A stretch of 18,411 nucleotides of DNA from Treponema sp. (GTDB taxonomy: Bacteria; Spirochaetota; Spirochaetia; Treponematales; Treponemataceae). Position numbers and translations under genes: made by a program. This document shows, piece by piece, positions 7,029 to 15,900 of this stretch. The notes beneath the pieces were generated by a model. It had not been told where the DNA came from and ran no database searches. It saw nothing but the letters and a program-made list of their open reading frames with translations. Location of the stretch: the NCBI GenBank assembly GCA_016297805.1, contig JAEDFX010000042.1, positions 1-18,411 of the forward strand, given 5' to 3'. Each line of letters opens with the position of its first letter. Within the stretch, counting starts at the first letter, position 1.

Positions 7029-8168
7029 ATGAAAAACAAAAAATTATATATTTCTATTATATCTGTGTTTTTACTGGCTGTTGCCGGCTGGTATTTTTAT
7101 GATTTTTTTGCTGATAAAACAGAAAAGGTTGCTTATGTAGATTTTTGTTCTGCAGTTGAAGACGGGGAAGTAAAATCTGTTACAGTTTCTGAAAATAATC
7201 TAACTTTTGAAAAAACTAATGGAGAAATTTATTCAACTCAGAATCCGGAATCTCCAACCCTTAAGGAATTTCTTCTGAAAAATTCTGTAGAAGTTAAGAT
7301 TGAAAAGAATAGTGCAGAAATATTCAGCCTGATTTTTGACTGCTTATTTTATATTTTCTTCTTTGGTGTGATTATAATTGCTTTCAGAAAGTTTATTAGT
7401 CCTAATACATTTAAGGTTCAGCATAATACAGGCGTAACATTTGATGATGTGGTTGGAATGGACCGGCTTAAGCAGGATATGAAGCAGGTAATGGAAATAA
7501 TGAAACATCCTGCTGAATATGCAAAAAAAGGAATCAGAATGCCAAAGGGGATTTTGCTGGAAGGTGAACCTGGAAACGGAAAGACTTTATTTGCAAAAGC
7601 ATTGGCTGGTGAAGCAAAAATTAATTTTATTCCAGCTAAGGCTACGGATTTTGAAAGTATGTTCATGGCTATTGGCCCTATGAAGGTAAAACTTCTTTTT
7701 AAAAAGGCCAGACGCCGTGCACCATGTATTGTTTTTATTGATGAATTTGATGGTATTGGTACTGTGCGAAATTACAGCGGTTCAGCTATTGAAACTGAAA
7801 ACACCCGTATTGTAACTGCATTGCTTAATGAACTGGATGGTTTTGAAAAAACAGAGGGAGTACTGGTAATTGCAGCAACTAACAGTATAAAGGCTCTGGA
7901 TCCTGCTTTAATCAGACCGGGGCGATTTGATGCTAAATTGACTGTTCCATATCCAGATGCAGTGGCTCGTGGCAAGCTTGTAGAAATGTACTGCAGAGGA
8001 AAAACTCCTGCTGCAGAATGTAGTGTGGAAAAACTTGTAAAAATGTTTGATGGATTCAGCTGTGCGAAAATTGAAAGCGTTTTGAATAGAGCGGCTATTA
8101 TTGCAGGTCAGTCTGGACGTAGTGAATTTACGATTGAAGATGTAGTTACAGCTACGAAAGAAATGTAG
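7029..8168 (+). CDS. FtsH-like membrane AAA+ ATPase lacking the protease domain
   Basis: Of 379 residues, about 6-27 and 97-119 are membrane helices flanking a periplasmic domain of about 70 residues, as in FtsH. The AAA+ module follows with Walker A GEPGNGKT (179-186), pore-loop region FESMFMAIG (208-216), Walker B CIVFIDEF (233-240, Asp-238 and Glu-239), sensor 1 IAATN (Asn-285) and both arginine-finger positions in RPGRFD (Arg-296, Arg-299). ATP hydrolysis should be intact. The protein ends straight after the small helical lid (GFSCAKIESVLNRAAI, 342-357). FtsH is normally about 600-650 residues with a zinc peptidase HExxH domain here; none is present. It could act as an unfoldase or extractase, or as a partner of a complete FtsH. 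No good ribosome site is seen before the ATG. The TAG stop overlaps the first copy of the AGGATTAATTAAT repeat. Confidence 0.9.
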   Translation: MKNKKLYISIISVFLLAVAGWYFYDFFADKTEKVAYVDFCSAVEDGEVKSVTVSENNLTFEKTNGEIYSTQNPESPTLKEFLLKNSVEVKIEKNSAEIFSLIFDCLFYIFFFGVIIIAFRKFISPNTFKVQHNTGVTFDDVVGMDRLKQDMKQVMEIMKHPAEYAKKGIRMPKGILLEGEPGNGKTLFAKALAGEAKINFIPAKATDFESMFMAIGPMKVKLLFKKARRRAPCIVFIDEFDGIGTVRNYSGSAIETENTRIVTALLNELDGFEKTEGVLVIAATNSIKALDPALIRPGRFDAKLTVPYPDAVARGKLVEMYCRGKTPAAECSVEKLVKMFDGFSCAKIESVLNRAAIIAGQSGRSEFTIEDVVTATKEM

Positions 8169-8380
8169 GATTAATTAATACACATTCAAACAAAACCTTC
8201 AGAAAAATGCTCCCGCAGGGAACCATGTTTTATTCCGCTGAGAAGCCTCGCCGCAAGCCACTGCGTGTCTTGCTCTGTAGTCATGTATATTTCTGGTTCT
8301 ACTATCGGCTTCAACGCTCCATAAAATATGAACCCCTGCTCCGCTTTTTCTGAACATTCCTACATGCAGGATTAATTAAT
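8167..8380. repeat. Large imperfect inverted repeat, element A
   Basis: The left arm TTCAGAAAAATGCTCCCGCA (8198 on, to about 8234) pairs with a right arm at 8321-8354 (read in inverse: TTCAGAAAAAGCGGAGCAGG). An inner pair follows: GCTGAGAAGCC (8237-8247) with GGCTTCAACGC (8307-8317). The whole is flanked by direct copies of AGGATTAATTAAT at 8167-8179 and 8368-8380. No open frame of note is present. It could be a miniature mobile element, a structured RNA or a complex terminator for the FtsH-like gene. Confidence 0.75.
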
Positions 8381-8638
8381 TCTACATGTAGAAATGGGTG
8401 AAAATAAAAAGGCATACAGTAGAAATTGCCTGAAAATCAAAAAAGTGGGACGCAGGGAAAAGAAATTAAGGGGGCACCATCAACGTAGCGGCGCGTAAGC
8501 GCATTCGCGGAGTGAAGGATGGGGGATACCTTGATTTTTTTCCCGTCGCTGGGGCCCGCTTTTTTGATTTTCAGGCAGGTTTAGTTTTTTCCGTTTTTAT
8601 TTTCACTATTGGTGTATGACTGTATTAATTAATCCTGC
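8366..8638. repeat. Large inverted repeat with 15-bp perfect terminal repeats, element B
   Basis: The ends are GCAGGATTAATTAAT (8366-8380) and its exact reverse complement (8624-8638). Inside, GTGAAAATAAAAA (8398-8410) is repeated in inverse near 8595-8607, and a 19-bp perfect inverted pair TGCCTGAAAATCAAAAAAG lies at 8427-8445 and 8559-8577. Pairing continues imperfectly into a GC-rich core (about 8446-8558), which has its own small hairpin GCGCGTAAGCGC. The design resembles a MITE (miniature non-autonomous element), but no target-site duplication is visible. It lies 12 bases beyond the uup stop codon and may also end that transcript. Confidence 0.8.
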
Positions 8639-8650
8639 GGTGTTCATTTT

Positions 8651-10645
8651 TTAGGTCCTTTCTGCCAGTTCTTCCCAGCGAGGGTATTTTTCTTCCAGCA
8701 GTTTTACAATTTCATTGTAACGGGTGCTGGCTTTTTGAAGTTCTGCAAAATCTGAAGAAGCCATTAGTGGTTCCAGTTCTTTTTGCTCGGCTTCCAGAGC
8801 CGGGATTTCTGCATCCAGCTGTTCAAATTCCTTTTGCTCTTTGAAAGAGAGCTTCTGTTTTTTAGGTGATTCTGAGCAGGCGTTGCGGGCGGCGTTTGAG
8901 CCCGCAGAGAGGGTAGCGGAAGACTGCGGTCCCTGAGCCTGGCGAAGGGCTGCAGGCTGAAGCGAGGGAGAGACTTCTCCCTTTTTATTTCTTTCTTCCT
9001 TCTGCTGTTCTTCTCTCAGTTCAATATACTCACTGCACTTGCCAACGAAGCCACTGATATTTCCATCGTTTTCCAGAATGAACAGAGAATCTACAGTTTT
9101 GTCCATAAAGTAGCGGTCGTGGCTTACCAGAAGAAGACAGCCCTGGTAATTCATAAGGAACTGCTCAAGAATATTCATGGTGAAAATGTCAAAGTCGTTG
9201 GTAGGTTCGTCCAGAATGAGGAAATTTGGATTTTCCAGAAGGAGTCGAACAAGGAAGAGACGTTTTTTTTCGCCGCCGGAAAGTGTAGAAACCATAGAGT
9301 GCTGGATTTTTCCTTCAAAACCGAATTCTTCCAGGAATTTTGAGGCACTTACATCTTTTCCGCCGCTGTTCAGAGTCATGTGTTCGGCAGTTTCTTTTAT
9401 GTATTCCAGAACTGTAAGACTTGTGTCTTTAAAATATGGGTTCTGGGTGTAGTAACCGAATTTTGTATTTACGCCAACGTCAATTTCTCCGCTGTCTGGC
9501 TGGAGTTGGCCTGTGATTATGTTCAAAAGGGTAGATTTTCCAGAACCATTGTCGCCAAAAATACCGATTTTTTGTCCTTTTGTAAATTTATAGCTGAAGC
9601 CGTTGATTACAGGTGTGAAATTTTTGGAAATGACTGAATCTTCCTGAGAAAGATAACCTTTTGGATAGTTTTTGCTGATGTTGTGGAGCTCCAGAACCTT
9701 TCCACCAAGGCGTTTCCCTTTTACTTCGAAAGTGAAGCCTTTGTCGGCCTGAAATTTTTCCCGGTTGATAAGCTGTTCGTCCCGCTGTATACGGGCTTTG
9801 ATTTTTGTTCCCCGGGCGCAAGGTCCTCGCAGCAGCCATTCCCGTTCAAAACGAAGCACTGATTCAATTCGGCGTTCTGTGTTTTCTTCAATTTCTGCTT
9901 CTATGGTCTTTTTGTCCAGATATTCAGAATAGTTTCCAACGTAAAGTTTAAGCTTGTTGCGGGCCAATTCGTAAATGTTGTTGCAGACTGCATCAAGAAA
10001 GTAGCGGTCGTGGGTTACCATGAGTACGCTTCTTTTTGTGTCGTGGAGATAATTCTGCAGCCAGGTGATTGTGGTGATGTCCAGATGGTTGGTAGGTTCG
10101 TCCAGAAGGAGAAGCTTTGTGTCTTCTACCAGAACCTGGGCAAGTGCGACTTTTTTAATCATTCCGCCGCTGAGGGTTCCCATTTTTCGTGTCATGTCTG
10201 AAATGCCCAGCGTTGAAAGGATGGAGCTGATTTGCGATTCGTAATTCCACAAATCCATCTGGTCCATTTTCAGCATTACTTCGTCATATCGTTTTTGAAG
10301 TTTACCGGCATTTTCTCCACCAAGCTGTTCGCACAGTTCTTCGTATTCACGGATAATGTGAAGTTTTGGAGAATCACTTTTGAAAATATGGGCGCGAATT
10401 GTATCTTCTGCATTGAAGATTGGATTTTGAGGAAGAAATGATACACCAGCTTCTTTGTTGATTACTACAGTTCCTTCGTCTGGCTGGAGAACTCCGGCAA
10501 TTGTGTTTAAAAGTGTGGATTTTCCAGTTCCGTTACGTCCGATGAGGGCAGCTTTTTCACCTTCCTGAATACCAAAAGTTACGCCAGTGAAAAGTGGTTT
10601 TTCCCGGCCGATTTTCGCTAAGTTGTTGATGGAGAGTAAGTTCAT
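8651..10645 (-). CDS. uup: ABC-F family ATPase, Uup type
   Basis: A soluble protein with two ABC domains and no membrane part, so an ABC-F protein; this class acts on ribosomes or, for Uup, also on branched DNA. From the ATG at 10645 it has 664 residues. Domain 1 has Walker A GRNGTGKS (36-43), signature LSGGM (158-162) and LLDEPTNHLD (180-189). Domain 2 has GDNGSGKS (364-371), LSGGE (455-459) and LILDEPTNDFD (476-486). A charged C-terminal region (about 600-660) is predicted to form the coiled coil typical of Uup. Between domain 2 and this coiled coil lies a low-complexity stretch (about 557-596) encoded by a GC-rich palindromic insert. An ATG at 10663 would add six residues, but MNLLSINNLAK is the normal ABC-F beginning, and the promoter-like boxes nearby favour 10645. 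Confidence 0.9.
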   Translation of the reverse strand: MNLLSINNLAKIGREKPLFTGVTFGIQEGEKAALIGRNGTGKSTLLNTIAGVLQPDEGTVVINKEAGVSFLPQNPIFNAEDTIRAHIFKSDSPKLHIIREYEELCEQLGGENAGKLQKRYDEVMLKMDQMDLWNYESQISSILSTLGISDMTRKMGTLSGGMIKKVALAQVLVEDTKLLLLDEPTNHLDITTITWLQNYLHDTKRSVLMVTHDRYFLDAVCNNIYELARNKLKLYVGNYSEYLDKKTIEAEIEENTERRIESVLRFEREWLLRGPCARGTKIKARIQRDEQLINREKFQADKGFTFEVKGKRLGGKVLELHNISKNYPKGYLSQEDSVISKNFTPVINGFSYKFTKGQKIGIFGDNGSGKSTLLNIITGQLQPDSGEIDVGVNTKFGYYTQNPYFKDTSLTVLEYIKETAEHMTLNSGGKDVSASKFLEEFGFEGKIQHSMVSTLSGGEKKRLFLVRLLLENPNFLILDEPTNDFDIFTMNILEQFLMNYQGCLLLVSHDRYFMDKTVDSLFILENDGNISGFVGKCSEYIELREEQQKEERNKKGEVSPSLQPAALRQAQGPQSSATLSAGSNAARNACSESPKKQKLSFKEQKEFEQLDAEIPALEAEQKELEPLMASSDFAELQKASTRYNEIVKLLEEKYPRWEELAERT
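8877..8975. repeat. GC-rich palindromic insert inside the uup linker
   Basis: This block contains a hairpin GCGGGC/GCCCGC (8885-8890 with 8900-8905) and the palindromic core CCCTGAGCCTGGCGAAGGG at 8931-8949. That core is close to the CCCTGAGCCTGTCGAAGGG-type repetitive palindrome I recall from many bacterial genomes. It shares GGCGTTGCGGG (8879-8889) and AGAGGGTAGCGGAAGAC (8908-8924) with the block in polA. The encoded linker (residues about 557-590) is rich in Ala, Ser, Pro and Gln and includes ALRQAQGP. Confidence 0.8.
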
Positions 10646-10651
10646 ATAGAT

Positions 10652-10680
10652 AGTATATAGCATAAAGCGAAAAGTGAAAA
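10652..10680 (-). promoter_or_regulatory. Candidate promoter of uup, giving a near-leaderless message
   Basis: On the minus strand, TTTTCA (10675-10680) and TATACT (10652-10657) are 17 bp apart and match the vegetative consensus at four and five of six positions. The expected start of transcription falls within a few bases of the ATG at 10645, and no Shine-Dalgarno sequence is present. This suggests a leaderless or very short-leader transcript and excludes the ATG at 10663 as the start, if this promoter is the one used. Confidence 0.45.
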
Positions 10681-10689
10681 TGTGGCATG

Positions 10690-10804
10690 AGTGATACGCT
10701 GAAGTCAGTCATGAGTGTTACAAGTGATACGCTGATGTCAGTCATGAGTGTATCATGAGTGTGATTGCTTTGAGTGATACACTCATGTCTGACATGAGTG
10801 TATC
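10690..10804. repeat. Three 32-bp palindromic repeat units
   Basis: Units lie at 10690-10721, 10723-10754 and 10773-10804, each starting AGTGATAC and ending with a GTGTTAC- or GTGTATC-type end. Each is an imperfect palindrome. In the third, GATACACTCATGTC and its reverse complement flank a single T (10776-10804), a perfect 29-bp palindrome. They sit between the divergent uup and envelope-operon promoters. The same sequence family is present at the SulP/polA junction. Confidence 0.88.
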
Positions 10805-10843
10805 TAATATAGAAAAATCCTGAAAAAAATTGCTATTTTTTTT

Positions 10844-10874
10844 AAAAACTACCCAAAAAAGTATGCGTAGTTTT
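10844..10874. promoter_or_regulatory. Inverted repeat in the envelope-operon promoter region
   Basis: AAAACTAC (10845-10852) is mirrored by GTAGTTTT (10867-10874) with 14 bases between. It overlaps the place where a -35 element would lie for the -10 box at 10886. It may be an operator for a dimeric regulator or only a short hairpin. Confidence 0.35.
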
Positions 10875-10885
10875 ATAAAAAATAT

Positions 10886-10891
10886 TATAAT
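10886..10891 (+). promoter_or_regulatory. -10 element of the three-gene envelope operon
   Basis: A perfect TATAAT lies 21 nt before the ATG at 10913, in a very A+T-rich stretch. No good -35 hexamer is found at 16-18 bp. The transcript leader would be short and contain the purine-rich AAAGAGAG before the start codon. Confidence 0.5.
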
Positions 10892-10912
10892 ATATCAGTT
10901 GCGAAAGAGAGT

Positions 10913-12913
10913 ATGTATATAAAAAAAGTATTGGCTACACTTCTGATTGCTGCAACACTATCAGTCCTGTCAGCAACAGAATTAACATTTAAACTAACCC
11001 CAAACGGTGCGTTCCCATTTTTAACAGGCGGAAAAGATAAGTACGATCCTGTAGGGGGAGGTGCCTTTTTAGACATTGGTACAAATCTTTTTGACTTTAT
11101 TAATATAGGTCCTGAATTAGGACTTATGGTTCTTCCAAAGAATAATTACCAGACCATTGTTCAGGAGAGCATGAATCAGGAAACAGATGCCTCTCAGTCA
11201 AATAATAATGGGGAAGATAATACTACCAAAAAGACATCTACACCAACAGTAATGATTGTTCCAGTAGGACTGCAGCTGGGACTTTATGCTTATCCATTTT
11301 CTCGTTTTGAAGTGGGGCTTGGTGCAGCCGCTGGAGCTTCTGCCGCAATTTCCAATGGTAGGTATCATTATGCACCATGGTACCGTGCTTATGGTGAATT
11401 AAATTTCCGATTCAATCCATCACTTTCTATAGGCTTGAATGCTTCCTGGTTTGATGTACAGAACAATACCTGGTGGGGAAATCCTGGTGCAGCCGGTCTT
11501 ACAGCCGGTATTTCAGTAAAATTCAAGCTGGATACACAGAAATCTGTTGGTCGTGTAGACGGTTCTGTAACTCAGGATGAAAGTGTATTCCCTCTCTTGT
11601 ATACAATCTACAAAGAAAATCCTTTTGGAACCATTACAGTTCAGAATAACGAAACTGCAGAAATCAGAAATGTTGTAGTTCGTTTCCGGGCAGACAATTA
11701 TACTTCTTCAGAAATTGAATGTGGAAGAATTAATCTTATTCATAAGCACCGTCAGGAAACTTTTTCACTTTATGCAGACTTTAGCGAGAATATATTACAG
11801 TTCTCAGAATCAGGAAAAATCTCTGGTGAAATTGTAGTTGATTATGAATTACTTGGTAAAAAGCGAACTTCAGTTTCTCAGGTAATAATTCCAGTTTACA
11901 ATAGAAATCAGGTTCGCTGGACAGATCCTTCAGTAATTGCCAGCTATATTTCTACTTCATCTCAGGAAGTTCTGGAGTTTTCTAAATATGTAGTAGGAAT
12001 TGCCCGTAGTCATCTTCGTTCCGGATTGAACCGCAATATGCAGTTTGCAATGTATATCGATGAAAGTATCCGTCTTGCAGGCATTCAGGTAACAGACGAT
12101 GAAGCAACTCCATACAATAAATATCATCTTAATCCGGATGGACTGGATTATATACAGTATCCATATCAGACAATTGCATATAAAACTGGTGAAAAAGATG
12201 ATGTAGGAATCCTTTTTATGGCAATGCTGGAATCAGTAGGTATTCCTGCAGCTTTTATTCCATTGGAAAATGATTTTATAGTAGCCTTTAATCTTGGAGT
12301 AAATGCATCTAGAGCTGGTACACTTTTTGATGGTTTTGATCGCATTCTGGTTGTTGATGATGAAATCTGGATTCCACTTTCTATGGCAGCAATTAACGAA
12401 GGCTTTATTAACAGCTGGTATAAAGGAATTATGCAAATTCAGGCAATGACAGAAGCCGAAGAATATTTTGATTTTATACTTATTTCAGATGCATGGCAGT
12501 ATTATCCACCTGCAGGTTTTTCAAACGGTGAAGCCTCTTCTGCACGCCCTGCAGAAGCTTCACTTATTCAGGCAGTAGAAAATGATATTGCCCGTTACAT
12601 TACAGCAGAATTTGGTCCACAGATTGCTGCCGTACAAAACAGAATTAAGAGTGAAGGTGCAGATGCAACTCTGTTTAATCAGTTAGGTATGCTTTATGTT
12701 CGTGCCGGAATGTATTCAAGTGCAATTCCAGTTTATGAACAGTCTGCAAAAATGGGTTCAATTCCTGCAATGAATAATCTTGGAAATATTTATTCATTAC
12801 AGAAAAAATACGCTTTAGCAAAAAAATGGTACGAAATGGCTCTTTCTGCTGATCCTAATAATGCAACTGCTAAGAGAAATCTTGAAAGAATAGCAAGTGA
12901 ATTTGAGGATTAG
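10913..12913 (+). CDS. Outer-membrane-barrel protein with degenerate transglutaminase-like domain and TPRs
   Basis: A 666-residue secreted protein. Residues 1-22 are a signal peptide. Residues 23-206 show eight amphipathic strands with short turns and one long polar loop (about 77-111), fitting a small outer-membrane barrel. An Ig-like domain follows (about 225-330), then a transglutaminase-like domain (about 350-510) and two or three TPR units (about 585-660, LFNQLGMLYVRAGMYSSAI and NNLGNIYSLQKKYALAKKWY). Alignment by eye with the next gene's product puts Lys-428, Asp-454 and Ser-490 at the catalytic Cys, His and Glu/Asp positions, so it is probably a pseudoenzyme that binds rather than cuts or joins. 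It is the first gene of the apparent operon, and the next gene starts two bases after its stop. No characterised family name can be given. Confidence 0.85.
   Translation: MYIKKVLATLLIAATLSVLSATELTFKLTPNGAFPFLTGGKDKYDPVGGGAFLDIGTNLFDFINIGPELGLMVLPKNNYQTIVQESMNQETDASQSNNNGEDNTTKKTSTPTVMIVPVGLQLGLYAYPFSRFEVGLGAAAGASAAISNGRYHYAPWYRAYGELNFRFNPSLSIGLNASWFDVQNNTWWGNPGAAGLTAGISVKFKLDTQKSVGRVDGSVTQDESVFPLLYTIYKENPFGTITVQNNETAEIRNVVVRFRADNYTSSEIECGRINLIHKHRQETFSLYADFSENILQFSESGKISGEIVVDYELLGKKRTSVSQVIIPVYNRNQVRWTDPSVIASYISTSSQEVLEFSKYVVGIARSHLRSGLNRNMQFAMYIDESIRLAGIQVTDDEATPYNKYHLNPDGLDYIQYPYQTIAYKTGEKDDVGILFMAMLESVGIPAAFIPLENDFIVAFNLGVNASRAGTLFDGFDRILVVDDEIWIPLSMAAINEGFINSWYKGIMQIQAMTEAEEYFDFILISDAWQYYPPAGFSNGEASSARPAEASLIQAVENDIARYITAEFGPQIAAVQNRIKSEGADATLFNQLGMLYVRAGMYSSAIPVYEQSAKMGSIPAMNNLGNIYSLQKKYALAKKWYEMALSADPNNATAKRNLERIASEFED
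12905..12908 (+). promoter_or_regulatory. Ribosome binding site inside the end of the upstream gene
   Basis: GAGG lies seven bases before the ATG at 12916 and within the last codons of the 666-residue gene. It supports translational coupling of the two paralogues. Confidence 0.65.
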
Positions 12914-12915
12914 GA

Positions 12916-15900
12916 ATGTCTGGGAAAAGGTCAAAACTGTTAAGAAAAAAATCCAGATTCTCTAAGAAAACTCTTGCAATGGGTGTAGGACTTTGTATAG
13001 GCTCCGCTCCTGTTGTTGCAGATACTGATTTTATTGTAAGTCTGTATCCTCATTTTACAAAACCTTTTGGAACAACTCATAGTATTGAAATGGGAGTAGG
13101 TGGTGGACTTAAACTTAACTGGAGACCTACTGATTATCTTAATTTGTTTGCATATGGCGATTATCTTAGCCTTTCTCTTCCAAATGTAGATTCAATAACA
13201 CTTATGGATGGAGGTGTAGGAACAGGATATCATTTTGGTATTACAGATCATTTTGCTATGGATCTTAATTTATTCGCCGGTGCCTATACAGCCAAAGCCG
13301 CAAAAAGACTTTCCGGACTTACAGGCGGAGTAAGCCTTACCTTTACATACAGAATATCTCCAGTTGCTTCTGTTGATGTTCATGCCAGTGGTTCACATTT
13401 TGCTTCAGGTTCATCTCCATTAATGACAGTAAATGCCGGAATTTCACCGGGACTTTCAATAAATTTCACAGAACTTTTTTCTAATAAAACAAAAGTGAAT
13501 ATGGAAGAACAGGCTCTGGTTCCAGTATTTCCAGTTTTGTACTCCTGGTACGAAAATAATTCATTTGGAAAAGTAAAAGTTACAAATAATGAAGAATCTT
13601 CAATCACAGATGTAAAAGTAAGCTTCTATCAGCCTCAGTATATGGGACATCCAAAGGAATGTGCAAAATTCAAGAAACTGGAAAGAAGTGAAAGTGTTGA
13701 TGTAGATTTGTATGCCTTCTTCAATGAACAGATGCTGGAGCTTACAGAAAAAACCGATACACAGGCCTTGATAATTGTAGAATATTCCTGTCTTGGTCAG
13801 AAACGCAGCCGAAGTTTTTCAATGATTGTTCCGGTTTATGGTCGTAACAATATGTCTTGGGATGATGACCGTCGTGCAGCCGTTTTTGTTTCATCAAAAG
13901 ATCCTGCAGCAATGCTTTTTGCTAAATATATTACCAGCGTGGTTCGAGATAACGTTCGTTCCGGAGTTCCAGGAAACATTCAGTATGCCATGGGAATCTT
14001 TGAAGCCCTTGATGAATTTGGCCTCAGCTACGTAATTGACCCAAGTTCAGCTTTTGAAGACAACGTTGGTACTTCATCAATCGACTTTTTGCAGTTCCCA
14101 TATCAAACCCTTATGTATCGTGGTGGTGACTGTGACGACCTTTCAATCCTTGTATGTTCCCTTTTTGAAGCCGTAGGAATTCGCACTGCTTTTATTACAG
14201 TTCCGGGGCATATTTATATGGCCTTCGATTCCGGATTGACTCTTGCACAGGCTAAGCGTGAATTTACAAATCTGGATGAAATGATTGTGGATGGTGATGA
14301 AGTATGGATTCCTCTGGAAATCACACTTTCAGATGAAGGTTTTTATAAAGCCTGGCGAGTTGGTGCACGTGAATGGAATACAGCCCAGAGAGCAGGAACT
14401 GCTGCTTTGTACAAAATGGAAGATTCATGGAAAACCTATGCACCAGTAAGTGTACCAGGAGCAAATGCCTTCTTTACAATGCCAGACCGCGCAATCGTAG
14501 CAAAACTTTTTGATCATAGTGTGGACCAGTGGATTACAAAACAGATTGAACCTCAGATTCAAATGTATGAGGCAAAACTTGCTGTAAAAGATGATGTAAA
14601 AACCCGCAATAAACTGGGAATCCTTTATGGAAAGTACGGTCTTTTTGTTCAGGCAGATGAGCAGTTTAAACAGGCACGCCGGCAGGGCTATACTCCATCG
14701 GTTTTGAACACAGGAAATGTATATTTTTCTATGAAAGATTATGAGCGTGCCAGCCGCTGGTATAAATCAGTACTCAAAGAAGATTCAGAAAATGAACTGG
14801 CATTAATAGGCGTAGCTCGTTGTGCATATGAACTTACAAATTATGAGGAATGTGATGCCGCTTTTGGTAAAGTCAGAAAATTGAATCCAGAACTGGCTGA
14901 AGAATATGCATACCTTGGAACCTTTGTCAGCAGTAAAGGACGTGCATTCTCTCTGGCAGACCGATTGGAAAATACAATCTGGAGCGAAGAACCAGAAGAA
15001 GTTCCTCAGAAACTGATTGAAGCAGTTGAAAGTGCCACAAATGAAAATGAACCAGTAATCAAAGATGAGCCTTTTACAGATACAGATTTAAATGATTTAT
15101 TCGCTTTTGATATAGAAGCCTTCATTGCTCCAGTCCAGACACAATCAGAAGAAGATGAAGAAGATTTAGAAGACCATGATATAGCAACTGCCGGCGGAGA
15201 TGATGGTGATGATGACGATTCTCCAGAACTAGACCCAACTCCCGTGGTTCCTGAGCTAGTCGAAGAAGTAGACATTACTTCCTTCACAGAAAACTTCACA
15301 GGACTTGTTTCAGAAGTAGCATTAGATGTAAATGATTTTATTTATGAAGACGTAGAAGATGATGTACAAGTTTCAACAACTTCTGACACTTACACAAGCT
15401 CAGAGACCCTACTTGCAGAACCAGCACCAGAACTCGCCGAGTCAACTCTCCTGACCCCTGAACCTGTGGTCGGACCTGAGCCTGTTGTAGCACCAGAACT
15501 TCCAGACTCAACTTCCGTAACCGCACAGTCTGAAGTTGCACAAGCTCCAGAAATTATTCCAGTAGCAGTACCTCGATTTACAGAACAGCCTTCAGCAGAA
15601 TGGGCACCTGAAGAAGCTTACATTGCAGAAACTATTCCTGGTATGAAATCATTTGAAGAGGAAATGGGAGCATATCAAAATGAAAAAGCATTCCTATATG
15701 AAGATAAAGCAATTCTGGAAGTAGACCCGGAAAATGATGTTGATGAACCTGAAGTTAAAGCAGAAAAAGAACAGTATGCTTCAGCAGGAATTCCAGATAT
15801 AAATCCTTTCTCCAGCTATCTTTCAAAAGAAGATGCAAAAGCTGTCGTGCTCCCCGAGCCTGTGGTCGTATCGGAGCAAACTTCCGTGGCCGAGCCAGAA

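Noticed and set aside
8169..8650. A small protein gene or remnant peptidase domain in the gap after the FtsH-like gene
   Set aside because: No HExxH-coding or other convincing open frame was seen on either strand. The sequence is accounted for by the inverted repeats.
10690..10804. CRISPR array (three similar repeats of about 32 bp)
   Set aside because: The gaps between units are 1 and 18 bases and uneven, the units are degenerate full palindromes, and no cas gene is present.
15006..15299. Ser-rich open frame on the minus strand
   Set aside because: It is the mirror of the acidic Asp/Glu-rich tail coding region; such shadows are expected from GAA/GAT-rich DNA.
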